A stretch of 64,000 nt of DNA from contig NZ_CP109499.1 of assembly GCF_036231965.1 (NCBI RefSeq), positions 558,001 through 622,000 on the forward strand, given 5' to 3'. Each line of letters opens with the position of its first letter. The stretch's first letter is position 1. Source of the DNA: Streptomyces sp. NBC_01428 (GTDB lineage: Bacteria; Actinomycetota; Actinomycetes; Streptomycetales; Streptomycetaceae). The notes under the pieces are model-generated. The model worked only from the letters and a program-made list of their open reading frames with translations. It made no database searches and was not told where the DNA came from. The position numbers and the translations under genes are program-made. This document shows positions 1 through 9,036 of this stretch, piece by piece.

Positions 1-1683
1 ACGTCACTGCGGGACACGTTCTTCGCCACCCCGTACCGTCCCACGGGCCTCTCCACATCCACGCGCGTCCTGATCCGCCTCGTCGACGAAGTGCTGCTCC
101 TCGCCACGATCCTGGACCGCGCTCCCGTGGGAGAGAAGACGGGCCCCACGGACGTGATCGTCTGCGGAGTGAAGACGGCCGCCTCGGATCTGCTGCGGGC
201 GAGCGCGGAGCTCCTGGGCGCGACGGACGACAGCGACCCCGGCGGGCTGGCCCCGCTGCAGGAACGGCTCGTCCAGGCCCGGTCCACGATGGAGAACGCC
301 GTCACCGCGTTCCGGCCGATGACGGCCACCGGGCACGACGCGGAGCGGAGTCCCGCCGAAGGCCGGGGCGAGCGGACCGCGACCCGGTTCGTGAGTTCCC
401 TGGAGCCGAGTTTCCGCGCCCAGGAGATGAGCTTCGCCGTGTCCGCGATCGCGAGGAACGTCGACCTCGTCCTGGCGGCGCGCCGGCGCACGCTGTGGCA
501 GAAGATCACGGGGCGGCGCCCCGAAGGTGCCGCCTCGACGCTGGCGTCGGCACAGGAACGCGCGGGCGCGCATGCCGAGCGGCACTCGGTGTGGCTGCAC
601 AACAGTGTGCGGGGCGCGATCTCCCTGGCACTCGCCGTCCTCGTCGCGGAGTTGTCGGGAGTGCAGCACAGCTTCTGGGTCGCCTTCGGCACGCTGGCGG
701 TGCTGCGCTCCAGTGCCGTACTGACCGGACAGAACTCCCTGCGGGCGATCGCCGGTACCACCGTGGGCATCGTCGTCGGCGGCGGACTCATCTACATGGT
801 CGGGTCCAACACGACGTTCCTGTGGATCCTGCTCCCGATCGCCGTCCTGTTCATGGGTTTCGCCCCGGCGACCATCTCCTTCGCGGCGGGGCAGGCCGGG
901 TTCACCGTCTCGATCCTCATCCTGTTCAACCTCCTGCAGCCGACGGGCTGGACCGTGGGCATCGTGCGCATCGAGGACGTCGCGATCGGCTGTGCCGTGA
1001 GCGTCGTCGTCGGTCTGCTGTTCTGGCCCCGCGGCGCCGCGTCCGTCCTCGGTCACGCGCTGGCGGAGGGGTTCTCCGAGAGTTCCCGGTATCTGCGCAG
1101 CGCGATCGACTACGGCGTGACGCGCTGCGACGGCCTCGTGCGCACCGCTCCCGTTCCCGACGCCGAGCGGTATCGCGCGGCGGGCGCCGCACGGCGGCTG
1201 GACGACGCCTTCCGGGGGTTCCTCGCCGAACGGGGCACGAAGCACCTCTCCCTGACCGACGTCACGACCCTGGTGACGGCGGTGGCGGTGCTCAGGCTGA
1301 CCGCCGACGCGGTGCTCGACCTGTGGGAGAGGGAGACGCCCTCCGCCGCCGACCGCACCGCCGCGCGCGCGGAGATCGATCGTGCGGGGGACGTGCTGGT
1401 GACGTGGTTCGAGACGACGGCCCAGGCCCTGACGGGTGTCGGCGAGGTACCGGAGGCCAGGCTCAAGGACACCGCGGCCGACGAACGACTCATCGGCGCT
1501 GTCGAGCGTGACCTCGGCGACGAGGAGAACCGGCGTTCCTCGACCGCCATCAGGGTCGTGTGGACCGCGGACCACATCGAGGCCGCCCGACGTCTCCAGC
1601 AGGGCGTACTGGGTCCGGCCCGTGCTGTTGCCAGGCTGCAGCGGGAACACAACGCCCGTCTCAGGCTGTTCCGGCCGTCCTAG
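1..1683 (+). CDS. FUSC-family inner membrane protein, 5' end outside window
   Basis: The reading frame is open from the first base, so this is the C-terminal 560 residues of a longer protein. A run of hydrophobic segments lies at about 200-350 of the visible part (starting SLALAVLVAELSGVQ and ending VVVGLLFWPRG), flanked by long soluble regions. This matches the fusaric-acid-resistance / aromatic acid exporter (FUSC, PF13515) layout of one membrane bundle plus a cytoplasmic domain. Family members export aromatic acids or similar compounds; the substrate cannot be read from sequence. It ends at TAG and is followed by a hairpin shared with the convergent GH92 gene. Family call is fairly sure, function is inferred. 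Confidence 0.8.
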   Translation, partial: TSLRDTFFATPYRPTGLSTSTRVLIRLVDEVLLLATILDRAPVGEKTGPTDVIVCGVKTAASDLLRASAELLGATDDSDPGGLAPLQERLVQARSTMENAVTAFRPMTATGHDAERSPAEGRGERTATRFVSSLEPSFRAQEMSFAVSAIARNVDLVLAARRRTLWQKITGRRPEGAASTLASAQERAGAHAERHSVWLHNSVRGAISLALAVLVAELSGVQHSFWVAFGTLAVLRSSAVLTGQNSLRAIAGTTVGIVVGGGLIYMVGSNTTFLWILLPIAVLFMGFAPATISFAAGQAGFTVSILILFNLLQPTGWTVGIVRIEDVAIGCAVSVVVGLLFWPRGAASVLGHALAEGFSESSRYLRSAIDYGVTRCDGLVRTAPVPDAERYRAAGAARRLDDAFRGFLAERGTKHLSLTDVTTLVTAVAVLRLTADAVLDLWERETPSAADRTAARAEIDRAGDVLVTWFETTAQALTGVGEVPEARLKDTAADERLIGAVERDLGDEENRRSSTAIRVVWTADHIEAARRLQQGVLGPARAVARLQREHNARLRLFRPS

Positions 1684-1699
1684 CAGACTCCTCGGCCTT

Positions 1700-1735
1700 C
1701 GTGGGCCGGAGTCGGTCGCCCTCCTCCGGCCCACG
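1700..1735. terminator. Bidirectional terminator hairpin
   Basis: A perfect 12-bp inverted repeat (CGTGGGCCGGAG at 1700-1711 and its complement at 1724-1735, 12-nt loop) lies in the 58-bp gap between the convergent FUSC and GH92 genes. There is no clear T run, as is common in actinobacteria. Confidence 0.65.
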
Positions 1736-1741
1736 GGGACG

Positions 1742-4700
1742 TCAGCCGAGTCCCACCGAGAAGATGTGCAGCTCTCCCTCCTTGGGGAGGGTGACGGACT
1801 TGATCTGCTTGCCGTCCGGCACCTCATAGGGCTTCGTGGCGAAGACGAACGCCGCGTCGCCCTTGCCGCCCGCGCTGTTGCGGTACTCCGTCCTCGCCAC
1901 GACGGTGTTTCCGTAGACCGGATCCGTCCCGCCGCCGGGCCGGGTCCAGTCGCCGAAGGAGAGATCCGCCTCGGCGGTCGTGCCGTCGGTGAAGGTGACC
2001 GTGGCGCTCGCCCGGTGATCGCCGTTCGTGGCCGAGCCGACGAAGACCAGGCGTGTGGCGTCCTTGGTGTCGGCGGCGAGGTCGAGGCGCTGTCCGTTCG
2101 CGGTGATGCTGTCGGGGCGGCCCTGGGGCGGGCCGGGCCAGACGAAACGCGTGCCGGAGACGTCGACCGCCGCACCGCCCTTGAGACCGGCCGCGGCCAG
2201 CGCCTGCCGCGAGTAGCTGTTGCCCGCCCCGTCGAGATCGGCGCCGGCCGGCAGGTCGTCGCTCGACACGCCGACGACCCCGTAGGCGCCGCTCAGGGCG
2301 GCGGTGACACCGCCCTCCTCGGCGACGAGGACGATCACGGTGCGGTGGACCGTGTCACCGCCGCGGCCCCGGACGGTGAACGGCACCTCGTAGTAGCCGG
2401 GGTCCGTCCCGGCCGCCGCCTTCACGGTCACCTCGGAGGTACCGGAACCCGTACCCGTCGCGAGGTTCATCCTGCCGCCGGACACCGCCAGCCCCGCCGG
2501 AGCGTCCGCGGCGACCGTCAGCGTACGGTCGCGCCCGGCCAGCCGCTGCCCGTGCACCGTGAGCTTGGTGCCGTCGCCGCCCGGTGACACGGTCACCTGG
2601 TTCCGGGCCGCGTACGCCAGGAAGTCCTGCTCCCCTTCGCGGTACGACGGCGGCGCCGCCTGCGGGGAGGTGGCCCAGGTCTTGTCCGGTGTGCCGGACA
2701 GATCGAAGTCCAGTCGGCCGCCCTTCGTCACCGCGGACTTCGGCAGGTACGTACGTTCGTAGTCACGGCCGTCGAGTCGCAGCCCGTGGACGTAGGGTGC
2801 GCCGGCGGCCGCTCGCGGAGCGCGCAGGTCCAGGTCCCGGCCACCGCCGGGAAGATCCACGACCACGCGGGGGAAGAGCGGGCTGTGCACCGACAGGTCG
2901 GCGGTGCCCGGTGTGGCGGGGTAGAGCCCCATGGCGGCCCAGACGTACCAGGAGGACTGGGCGCCGAGGTCGTCGTTGCCGGGCTCGCCGTCGGGGGTGG
3001 GACGGAACAGGCCGGTCGCGATCGAACGGACCTTCTCCTGCGTCTTCCAGGGCTGCCCGACGTGGTTGTACACCCACGGAACACCGAAGTCGATCTCGTT
3101 GCCCGCCCACATGAACGGCTCGTTGGGCCCGGCGTTGAGTTTGCCGAAGAAGGTGTCGAGGCGCTGCGCCGCGGCATCGCGTCCGCCCATGGCCTGGATC
3201 AGACCCGCTGTGTTCTGCGGGACGAGCCAGTTGTACTGGGCCGCGTTGCCCTCGTCGAAGCCGTCCTGGCCGAACTTGCCCTCCGGGGGCGGCTGGTAGC
3301 CGGGGCCGTCCGGGAAGAGACCGTCCTCGCCGCGCGGGGAGAGGTAGCCGGTCGCGGGATTGAGGATGTTCTGCCAGTTCTGGCCCCGGCGGGTGAAGGC
3401 GCGCGCTGTGTCGTGGTCACCGGCGGCCTGCGCCAACTGCGCGATGGCGAAGTCGTCGATCGCCCATTCGAGGGTGACGGAGGCGCCGACGCGCGCGTGG
3501 TCCCCGCGCACGGTGCTGTTGTTCGCGTAGCCCCGCTCCATGTAGTCCTCGACGCCCGGCCGCTCCTGGTAGGCCCCTGGCGTGTGGTCCACCGATGTGG
3601 CGCCCTTGACCAGGTACTTCACGGCCGTCTTGAGGTCGAAGTCGCGTGCCCCGTAGGCGTAGAGGTTGGCGATCAACGGGACGGAGTTGTCGCCGGTCAT
3701 CTGGCCGGTGTAGTCGTTCGCGAGGGGCCAGCGCGGCCACCAGCCGCCCTGCTCCGCGTCGTTGACGAGCGACTGGGCCATGTCACTGGCCTGCCGGGGG
3801 AACAGCATCGCCTGGAGCGGCGCGAGGGAGCGGTAGGTGTCCCAGTCGGAGAAGTTGGCGTACTGGGTGCGCCCCTCGGGCAGTGTGCGGACCTTGTCGT
3901 CGAAGCCGATGTAGCGGCCGTCGGCGTCGTCGAAGGTGTTCGGGTGCATCAGTGAGTGGTAGAGGAAGGTGTAGAACATCTTCCTCTCACCGGCCTCGCC
4001 TCCCCCGACGCGGATCTTCCGCAGCGCCTGCTTCCACTGGTCGCGGGTCTGCCGGCGCACGTCGTCCTGGTTCCAACCGGGTATCTCCGCCGCCATGTTG
4101 GCCTCGGCTCCGGCCACGGAGACGTACGACATGGACACCTTGGCGCGCACCGTGCGCTCTGCGCCCGTGTCGAAGGTCAGATAGGCGCCTGCCTTCGGGG
4201 CGTCCACCGCGTTGCCGCCCGCCGTAACGGCCTTGCCGTCCCAGGTGCCGTGCGCGACGAACGGGCGATCGAAGGTGATCGCGTAGTGCACGGTGTACTC
4301 GTTGCCCTTGCCGCAGAAGTTGCCCGTGGTCGCGGATCCGGTGACCTGGCGGTCTCCCGAGATCTCCAGATCGGCCTTCTTGTCGCCGGCGAGGCTGCCG
4401 CCGCCCTTGACGAGGACCTGCGCCTGCTTGCCCGTGCCGGCGGGGAAGGTGAACGCGGCCAGGCCGGTGCGGGTGGTGGCGGTGAGTTCGGTGCGGACCT
4501 TCGCGTCGCCACCGGTGGTCACGGCGTAGTAGCCGGCCTCCGCCTTTTCGTCGGTGTGCGTGAACGGCTCGGTGCGGTCCCACGGCGCGCTGCCGATGTC
4601 CCCCGCGACCGGCAGCAGCGGCACGTCGCCGAAGGCGGTACAGCCGACGGAGGCGTGGTTGAGGCTGAAGCCCTTGATCTTGCTGCTGTGGTACTGGTAC

Positions 4701-4969
4701 CCGGCGTACGAGCCCTCCGTGTCGGGCGAGAACTGCATCATGCCGAACGGGGCGGACGGACCGGGGAAGTTGTTGATCTCGCCGACCGACTCCCCTCCGT
4801 TGCCCGTTCCGATGAGCGGGTCCACGAACTCCGTCGGATCCTCGACGAGTTGAGCGCTTCCCGGCTTGGACAACGTTGTCAGAGTGGCGGAAGCGACTCC
4901 TCCCGATCCTCCGACGAGCGCCGCCACGGTGGCGGCTACGACTGCGACGTGCGTTCTGAAACGTGTCAC
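1742..4969 (-). CDS. Secreted GH92 alpha-mannosidase
   Basis: 1075 residues. The GTG start at 4969 has AGGAG six bases upstream and gives a Sec-type signal peptide (hydrophobic core VAVVAATVAALVGG, cleavage near ASA). The mature start contains the GH92 signature DPLIGTGNGG...NNFPGPSAPFGMMQFSPDT, and the catalytic half carries NEIDFGVPWVYNH and the conserved GNDDLGAQSSWYVWAAMGLYP block. About residues 800-890 form a NEW3-like beta domain, followed by a carbohydrate-binding-like module. GH92 enzymes are Ca-dependent exo-alpha-mannosidases acting on mannans or N-glycans outside the cell. A palindrome shared with two other secreted glycan genes lies inside codons 30-34. It stands alone transcriptionally, convergent with the FUSC gene. 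Linkage specificity is not known. Confidence 0.93.
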   Translation of the reverse strand: MTRFRTHVAVVAATVAALVGGSGGVASATLTTLSKPGSAQLVEDPTEFVDPLIGTGNGGESVGEINNFPGPSAPFGMMQFSPDTEGSYAGYQYHSSKIKGFSLNHASVGCTAFGDVPLLPVAGDIGSAPWDRTEPFTHTDEKAEAGYYAVTTGGDAKVRTELTATTRTGLAAFTFPAGTGKQAQVLVKGGGSLAGDKKADLEISGDRQVTGSATTGNFCGKGNEYTVHYAITFDRPFVAHGTWDGKAVTAGGNAVDAPKAGAYLTFDTGAERTVRAKVSMSYVSVAGAEANMAAEIPGWNQDDVRRQTRDQWKQALRKIRVGGGEAGERKMFYTFLYHSLMHPNTFDDADGRYIGFDDKVRTLPEGRTQYANFSDWDTYRSLAPLQAMLFPRQASDMAQSLVNDAEQGGWWPRWPLANDYTGQMTGDNSVPLIANLYAYGARDFDLKTAVKYLVKGATSVDHTPGAYQERPGVEDYMERGYANNSTVRGDHARVGASVTLEWAIDDFAIAQLAQAAGDHDTARAFTRRGQNWQNILNPATGYLSPRGEDGLFPDGPGYQPPPEGKFGQDGFDEGNAAQYNWLVPQNTAGLIQAMGGRDAAAQRLDTFFGKLNAGPNEPFMWAGNEIDFGVPWVYNHVGQPWKTQEKVRSIATGLFRPTPDGEPGNDDLGAQSSWYVWAAMGLYPATPGTADLSVHSPLFPRVVVDLPGGGRDLDLRAPRAAAGAPYVHGLRLDGRDYERTYLPKSAVTKGGRLDFDLSGTPDKTWATSPQAAPPSYREGEQDFLAYAARNQVTVSPGGDGTKLTVHGQRLAGRDRTLTVAADAPAGLAVSGGRMNLATGTGSGTSEVTVKAAAGTDPGYYEVPFTVRGRGGDTVHRTVIVLVAEEGGVTAALSGAYGVVGVSSDDLPAGADLDGAGNSYSRQALAAAGLKGGAAVDVSGTRFVWPGPPQGRPDSITANGQRLDLAADTKDATRLVFVGSATNGDHRASATVTFTDGTTAEADLSFGDWTRPGGGTDPVYGNTVVARTEYRNSAGGKGDAAFVFATKPYEVPDGKQIKSVTLPKEGELHIFSVGLG
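4869..4880. promoter_or_regulatory. GACAACGTTGTC palindrome, site 1 (GH92)
   Basis: A perfect 12-bp palindrome with a central CG, typical of LacI-family operators. It lies about 90 bases inside the GH92 gene, just after the signal-peptide codons. The same 12-mer occurs at 21158 and 58542 next to two other secreted glycan-active genes. Confidence 0.65.
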
Positions 4970-5137
4970 GTGCGACTCCTGTGCAATGGCGTCCCGGCCA
5001 CCACACCGTCGGTCATGCTCGCGCCAAGGTCAAGAGGCGTGCGGCGTCCGCGCGTTGGGCGCCGCACGCCGGCCCGCCGGATCCGGCGGCCTGGACCAAC
5101 CGGCGCCGAGCAGCCTTCCGGGCCACGAAGACCGAGG

Positions 5138-7177
5138 TCAGGAAGGCTGCGGCCCGTGCAGCACGAGGGCGAGGCCGTGTTCGGCGTCGTCGCTCAGCGC
5201 GTCGTGGAAGGCCTTGTCGTAGGCGTCGCCCCCTGCCGCGTTCCGGGCCTGGAGCTCCCACAGGTCACGGACCTCGGCGAGCTCGGGGGTGCCGCGGCCG
5301 GGGTGGCCGAGCATGCGCCAGAAGGTGTTGCCGGTACCCGATGTGCGGGCGGCCTCGACGCCGTTGCCCTGCACCGCGTTCGCTCCGGTGAGCAGGTCGA
5401 GGGCGAGGGCGATCCCGAGGTTGTCGTTGAGGTTGTGCTTGCTGGCGAGCATGGCGCGGGCGTGGCGTTCGGCGTCGTGCGCTCGCCCCTGGAGGAGGTC
5501 GATGAAGGCGAGTTGGTGGAACGCGTACGACCGGGCCCAGTGCTCTCCGTACTGGAGACTGAGCCGGCGCAGGCCGACGGCCGCGGCATAGGCCTCGTCC
5601 AGCCGGCCCAGCGCGGAGTCGGCGAAGGTCCGGATGACCATGCAGCAGAGCTGCGGCGCGCCCGACGGGGGCGAGGTGCTGTGCGCGGTCAGGGCCTCGT
5701 CGCTCACGTCGTACGCGGCCTGGGGGCGGCCTGCCATGAGGTGGGTGAGACCGAGGGTGTGGGCGGCGAAGAGCCCCGACTGGGCCGTGCCGTCCTGCCG
5801 CGCGGCACTCGCGCACTCCTCCCCCACGCGCAGGGCGGTCTGATGGTCGCCCTGGAGCGTGAGGGTGATGCCGAGGGCCCAGAGGGCGCGGGTGCGGGAA
5901 GGGCTCTCGGGTGTGTCGAGGGCCAGGACGCGTTCGAGGTAGTCGCGGGACTCGTGGAGGTGTCCGCAGCAGGGCCAGAACAGGCCGGTTCGGCCGGCGG
6001 CGTCCAGGGCCGCGTCGGGGTCGGTCTCGATGAGGTGATCGAGTGCGGCGCGAACGTCGGGGTGGCTTGCCGAGATTCGCGCGTACCAGGCGACCTGCTG
6101 GTCACTGAGCCAGCCGGCGTCCGCCTCCGCCAGCACCGTGGCGTAGTGCTCGGCATGACGTCGGGCGAGGGTGTCGTCCTCACCGAGTTCCGCGAGCCAC
6201 ATGGCGCCGTACTCGCACAGCGTGTCGAGCATGCGGTAGCGCGTGCCGTCCCGCTGGAGCACGGACTGGTCGACCAGCCGGTCGAGGAGCCCTGGGATGT
6301 CGTGGGCGTCGAGCGGGCCGCCCGCGCAGACGGATCGGGCGTCCGACACGTCGACGGGACCACGGAACACGGAGAGCCGCGCCCACAGCAGTCGCTCGAT
6401 CGGGGAGCACAGTTCGTGACTCCAGCCGATCGCCGTGCGAAGGGCCCGGTGGCGCTGGGGCCACACCGTCTCGTCGACGAGGGTGTCGAGCCGTGACCCG
6501 AGCCGGTCGGCCATCTCGGTGAGACTGCTCTCCCGCAGGCGGGCGCAGGCCAGTTCGACGGCCAGCGGAATGCCCTCCAGGCGGCGGCAGATGGCGGAGA
6601 CCACGTCGGCGGAGCCGGGAGAGTCGAGGGACACCGCAGGGGCGGCCGTGGCGCAGCGTTCGCGGAAGAGGCGTACCGCGTCGCCGTCTCCGCCCGCGTC
6701 CATCGAGAGCGGGGCCACTTCGACACGGTGTTCACCCTCGACGCCGAGGGCCTGTCTGCTGGTGGCGAGGACCGACAACTGAGGTGCTCCGGGCAGGAGT
6801 TCTCCGATCAGGTCGTGACAGGAGTCCAACACTCTTTCGCAGCAGTCGAAGACGAGCAGGACCTGTCGGCCGGTCAGCCACTCGGCCAGTGCCTCGACGG
6901 GCGCCCGCGGGTTGTGGTCCAGGAGATCGACCGCGTCGCAGACCGTCGAGGTGAACAGTCGGTCGTCGTAGAGGTTCGACAGGTCGACCCACCAGACCCC
7001 GTCGGGATAACGACCGCGCAGCCGTTCCGCGGCGCGCAGGGCCAGTCGGCTCTTGCCGACACCTCCGCCACCGGTGAGGGTGACGAGGCGGTGCCGGGTC
7101 AACGCCGCTCCGACCTCGTCGAGTTCGCTGTCGCGGCCGACGAAGCTGGTCGTCATCGCCGGGAGGTTGCCTGCCAC
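5138..7177 (-). CDS. STAND/NB-ARC ATPase regulator-like protein with helical repeats
   Basis: 679 residues from GTG at 7177, chosen because AGGA sits seven bases upstream; an internal ATG at 7156 just before the SFVGRDSEL motif is the alternative. A P-loop GGGGVGKS is at residues 36-43 and a Walker B-like VLLVFDCCERV near 110. The second half is alpha-helical with TPR-like character (for example RDYLERVLALDTPESPSRTRALWALG). The arrangement resembles the NTPase and TPR parts of AfsR/LuxR-type (LAL) regulators, but I see neither a BTAD domain in front nor a LuxR helix-turn-helix at the C-terminus. It may be a signalling NTPase acting through a partner, or a regulator that lost its DNA-binding domain. 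An inverted repeat lies about 50 bp upstream. Confidence 0.8.
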   Translation of the reverse strand: MAGNLPAMTTSFVGRDSELDEVGAALTRHRLVTLTGGGGVGKSRLALRAAERLRGRYPDGVWWVDLSNLYDDRLFTSTVCDAVDLLDHNPRAPVEALAEWLTGRQVLLVFDCCERVLDSCHDLIGELLPGAPQLSVLATSRQALGVEGEHRVEVAPLSMDAGGDGDAVRLFRERCATAAPAVSLDSPGSADVVSAICRRLEGIPLAVELACARLRESSLTEMADRLGSRLDTLVDETVWPQRHRALRTAIGWSHELCSPIERLLWARLSVFRGPVDVSDARSVCAGGPLDAHDIPGLLDRLVDQSVLQRDGTRYRMLDTLCEYGAMWLAELGEDDTLARRHAEHYATVLAEADAGWLSDQQVAWYARISASHPDVRAALDHLIETDPDAALDAAGRTGLFWPCCGHLHESRDYLERVLALDTPESPSRTRALWALGITLTLQGDHQTALRVGEECASAARQDGTAQSGLFAAHTLGLTHLMAGRPQAAYDVSDEALTAHSTSPPSGAPQLCCMVIRTFADSALGRLDEAYAAAVGLRRLSLQYGEHWARSYAFHQLAFIDLLQGRAHDAERHARAMLASKHNLNDNLGIALALDLLTGANAVQGNGVEAARTSGTGNTFWRMLGHPGRGTPELAEVRDLWELQARNAAGGDAYDKAFHDALSDDAEHGLALVLHGPQPS

Positions 7178-7530
7178 GGAACCATCCTGCCCGGCCCTTG
7201 GGCGTCGCTGGGGGTGGTTGCGGGAATCGGTCACAACCGATCGGACCTGCCCCCGACCGCGGTTCGTCCGTCCGACGCCCGACGATGTCGAGAGCGACAC
7301 GCGGTCGGGAGCATGCCCAGGGCGGGCGGCGGAGGGCACGCCCGGCAAAGGCTGCCCCCGTGAGCGCGGATCGACCGCGCCCTCGACCGTGTCCCTGCCG
7401 GGCGACCCACTCAGTCCGGCCCCTCTCTCGGGCACGGCGGACCGGGTGGGCACGTCCCTCGCGAGGGAGGTGCGGTTCGCATCCGTCCGGGCCGTCGCCC
7501 GACGTCCGCGACCCGGCTCAGGGGCAGGGC
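7178..7530. other. 353-bp intergenic region
   Basis: Holds the upstream region of the ATPase gene and the 3' side of the methyltransferase. Apart from one inverted repeat at 7226-7241 I see no gene, RNA or clear hairpin. Confidence 0.5.
7226..7241. promoter_or_regulatory. Inverted repeat upstream of the ATPase gene
   Basis: ATCGGT-4-ACCGAT, perfect 6-bp arms, about 49 bp upstream of the GTG start. It could be an operator; no second copy was seen. Confidence 0.3.
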
Positions 7531-8193
7531 CTATCGCGGCCGGGTCGCCTGCACGTAGGACAGCCAAGGGCGCAGGTCACCCCGCCCGTTCGCCTCGAAG
7601 CCGGTCGCCGCTATGTGGACGTCCAGCAGTTCGACCCGGTTGTGCGCCATGGCGTGACCCGCGCCGCCGTGCACCATGTGACGGCCCATCCGGCTCTTCG
7701 GCGGCCGGAACTCCACGACCAGAAGCCTGCCGCCCGGCCGCAGGACGCGGTACATCTCGCGCAGTGCCGCGGGACGGACCTCCTCGGGCAGGTGGTGCAG
7801 CATCAGGCTGGTGACGACGGTGTCGAACGAGGCGTCCGGCAGCGCGAGCGCCTCGGCGATCCCCTCCTCGTAGGTGATCGGCGCATGGCCCCGGGGTTGC
7901 TTCTTGCGGCGCGCGTAGTCCAGGACGGGCGGCGACGCGTCCACGCCGGTGACCGCGCCTTCCGGGCCGACCCGGACGGCCATGCGCCGCGTCAGGTAGC
8001 CCGTGCCGCAGCCCACGTCCAGGACACGGTCACCCGCTCGGGCTCCGCTGAGTTCGGCGAGCCGGGTGAAGAGGCGATGTCGCCGGCCCGCGAAGCAGAC
8101 GTCGACGAAGAGTTCGTAGGAGCGGGGGGTTGCGATGGTCACGCCGGGCGTGTCCGTGCGGGGTTTGCCCTGCATGAGGCTTCCGAGGTTCAT
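7531..8193 (-). CDS. SAM-dependent class I methyltransferase
   Basis: 220 residues. ATG at 8193 is chosen over an in-frame ATG at 8223 because GAGGAGGG lies about nine bases upstream of it, and the 8223 start would sit inside a palindromic operator. The SAM-binding motif VLDVGCGTGYLTRRMA is at about residue 55, followed by a Methyltransf_11-type core (VVTSLMLHHLPEEVRPAALREMYRVLRPGG). It is divergent from a TetR gene with two matching operators between them, so it is the likely target of that repressor. Substrate unknown; UbiE/arsenite-type annotations are possible but not supported by specific residues. Confidence 0.85.
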   Translation of the reverse strand: MNLGSLMQGKPRTDTPGVTIATPRSYELFVDVCFAGRRHRLFTRLAELSGARAGDRVLDVGCGTGYLTRRMAVRVGPEGAVTGVDASPPVLDYARRKKQPRGHAPITYEEGIAEALALPDASFDTVVTSLMLHHLPEEVRPAALREMYRVLRPGGRLLVVEFRPPKSRMGRHMVHGGAGHAMAHNRVELLDVHIAATGFEANGRGDLRPWLSYVQATRPR

Positions 8194-8213
8194 GACGATG
8201 GCCCTCCTCGATA

Positions 8214-8231
8214 ACTTAGTCATGACTAAGT
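8214..8231. promoter_or_regulatory. TetR-type operator 1
   Basis: A perfect 18-bp palindrome ACTTAGTCATGACTAAGT between the divergent methyltransferase and TetR genes. It covers the region just upstream of the methyltransferase ribosome-binding site. Confidence 0.75.
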
Positions 8232-8242
8232 ACGAGACCCAA

Positions 8243-8258
8243 CTTAGCCGCGACTAAG
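8243..8258. promoter_or_regulatory. TetR-type operator 2
   Basis: CTTAGCCGCGACTAAG repeats the CTTAG-n6-CTAAG arms of operator 1 with a different centre. The two centres are 28 bp apart. It lies about 30 bp before the tetR start, consistent with autoregulation. Confidence 0.7.
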
Positions 8259-8288
8259 AAGCGCCGCAAGGGGTCGTACGATGGCGTC

Positions 8289-8936
8289 GTGACCGAGCCC
8301 CGTTCCCGACCGCGCACGCGTCTGCCCGCCGCCGAGCGCCGCGCGTCGATCCTCGCCGCGGCCACCGAGGTCTTCTCCGAGACCGGCTACCAGCGGGGCA
8401 AGGTCTCCGACATCGCCAAGCGGGTCGGTGTCACCGAGCCCGTGGTCTTCCAGAACTTCGGCTCCAAGTCGGCGCTGTACCGGGCGACGCTCGATCACGC
8501 GACCGGCGCCGTCGCCGCGCTTCTGCACGGGGCGACCGACGACGGCCGGCCCGTGTCCGAGGTGCTGACGGCGTTCCTCGACCCCCAGCACCTGGACCGG
8601 TACCACCAGCCCGGCGCCCACGGGTTCCTCTTCGCGGACGCCACGGCGCTGGCGCACGATCCCGAACTCGGCGACGCACTGCGCCAGGTGCACCAGCACG
8701 TCGCCGACATGCTCGCCGGGCTGCTGAGCCGTGGACAGTCCGCCGGCGACATCCGGGACGACATCGACCCGCAGACCGCGGCCTGGTGGCTCGTCTCGCT
8801 GCTTGCGGGCCGCTCCTTCCGCGCCGCCGTCGTCCCGGACCGCGACGCCATGGAGGCCGAGCTGACGGAGCTGGCGCTACGGTCCCTGCTGCCGGAAGGG
8901 GTCTCGCCCGGCAGGGCTGCGTCCCCTCCCGCTTGA
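8289..8936 (+). CDS. TetR/AcrR-family transcriptional regulator
   Basis: 215 residues from GTG. The N-terminal helix-turn-helix is clear (RRASILAAATEVFSETGY, then VSDIAKRVGVTEPVVFQNFGSKSALYRATL at about residues 35-65). The C-terminal part is the ligand-binding helical domain, which does not identify the inducer. It is divergent from the methyltransferase; two CTTAG-n6-CTAAG palindromes in the 95-bp gap are the probable binding sites for both genes. Confidence 0.93.
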   Translation: MTEPRSRPRTRLPAAERRASILAAATEVFSETGYQRGKVSDIAKRVGVTEPVVFQNFGSKSALYRATLDHATGAVAALLHGATDDGRPVSEVLTAFLDPQHLDRYHQPGAHGFLFADATALAHDPELGDALRQVHQHVADMLAGLLSRGQSAGDIRDDIDPQTAAWWLVSLLAGRSFRAAVVPDRDAMEAELTELALRSLLPEGVSPGRAASPPA

Positions 8937-9036
8937 GGGATACGCCGGTCGCCCCGCCCTCGACGGGATCCCTGGCGGTGCGAGCGACCCGGGCCGGCGC
9001 CCAGCCCCTTCTCCGGGGTGAAGGGAACCTCGTGAA

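Noticed and set aside
3956..6496. 846-codon + strand open frame
   Set aside because: Spans the start of GH92, the intergenic region and part of the ATPase; composition typical of shadow frames.
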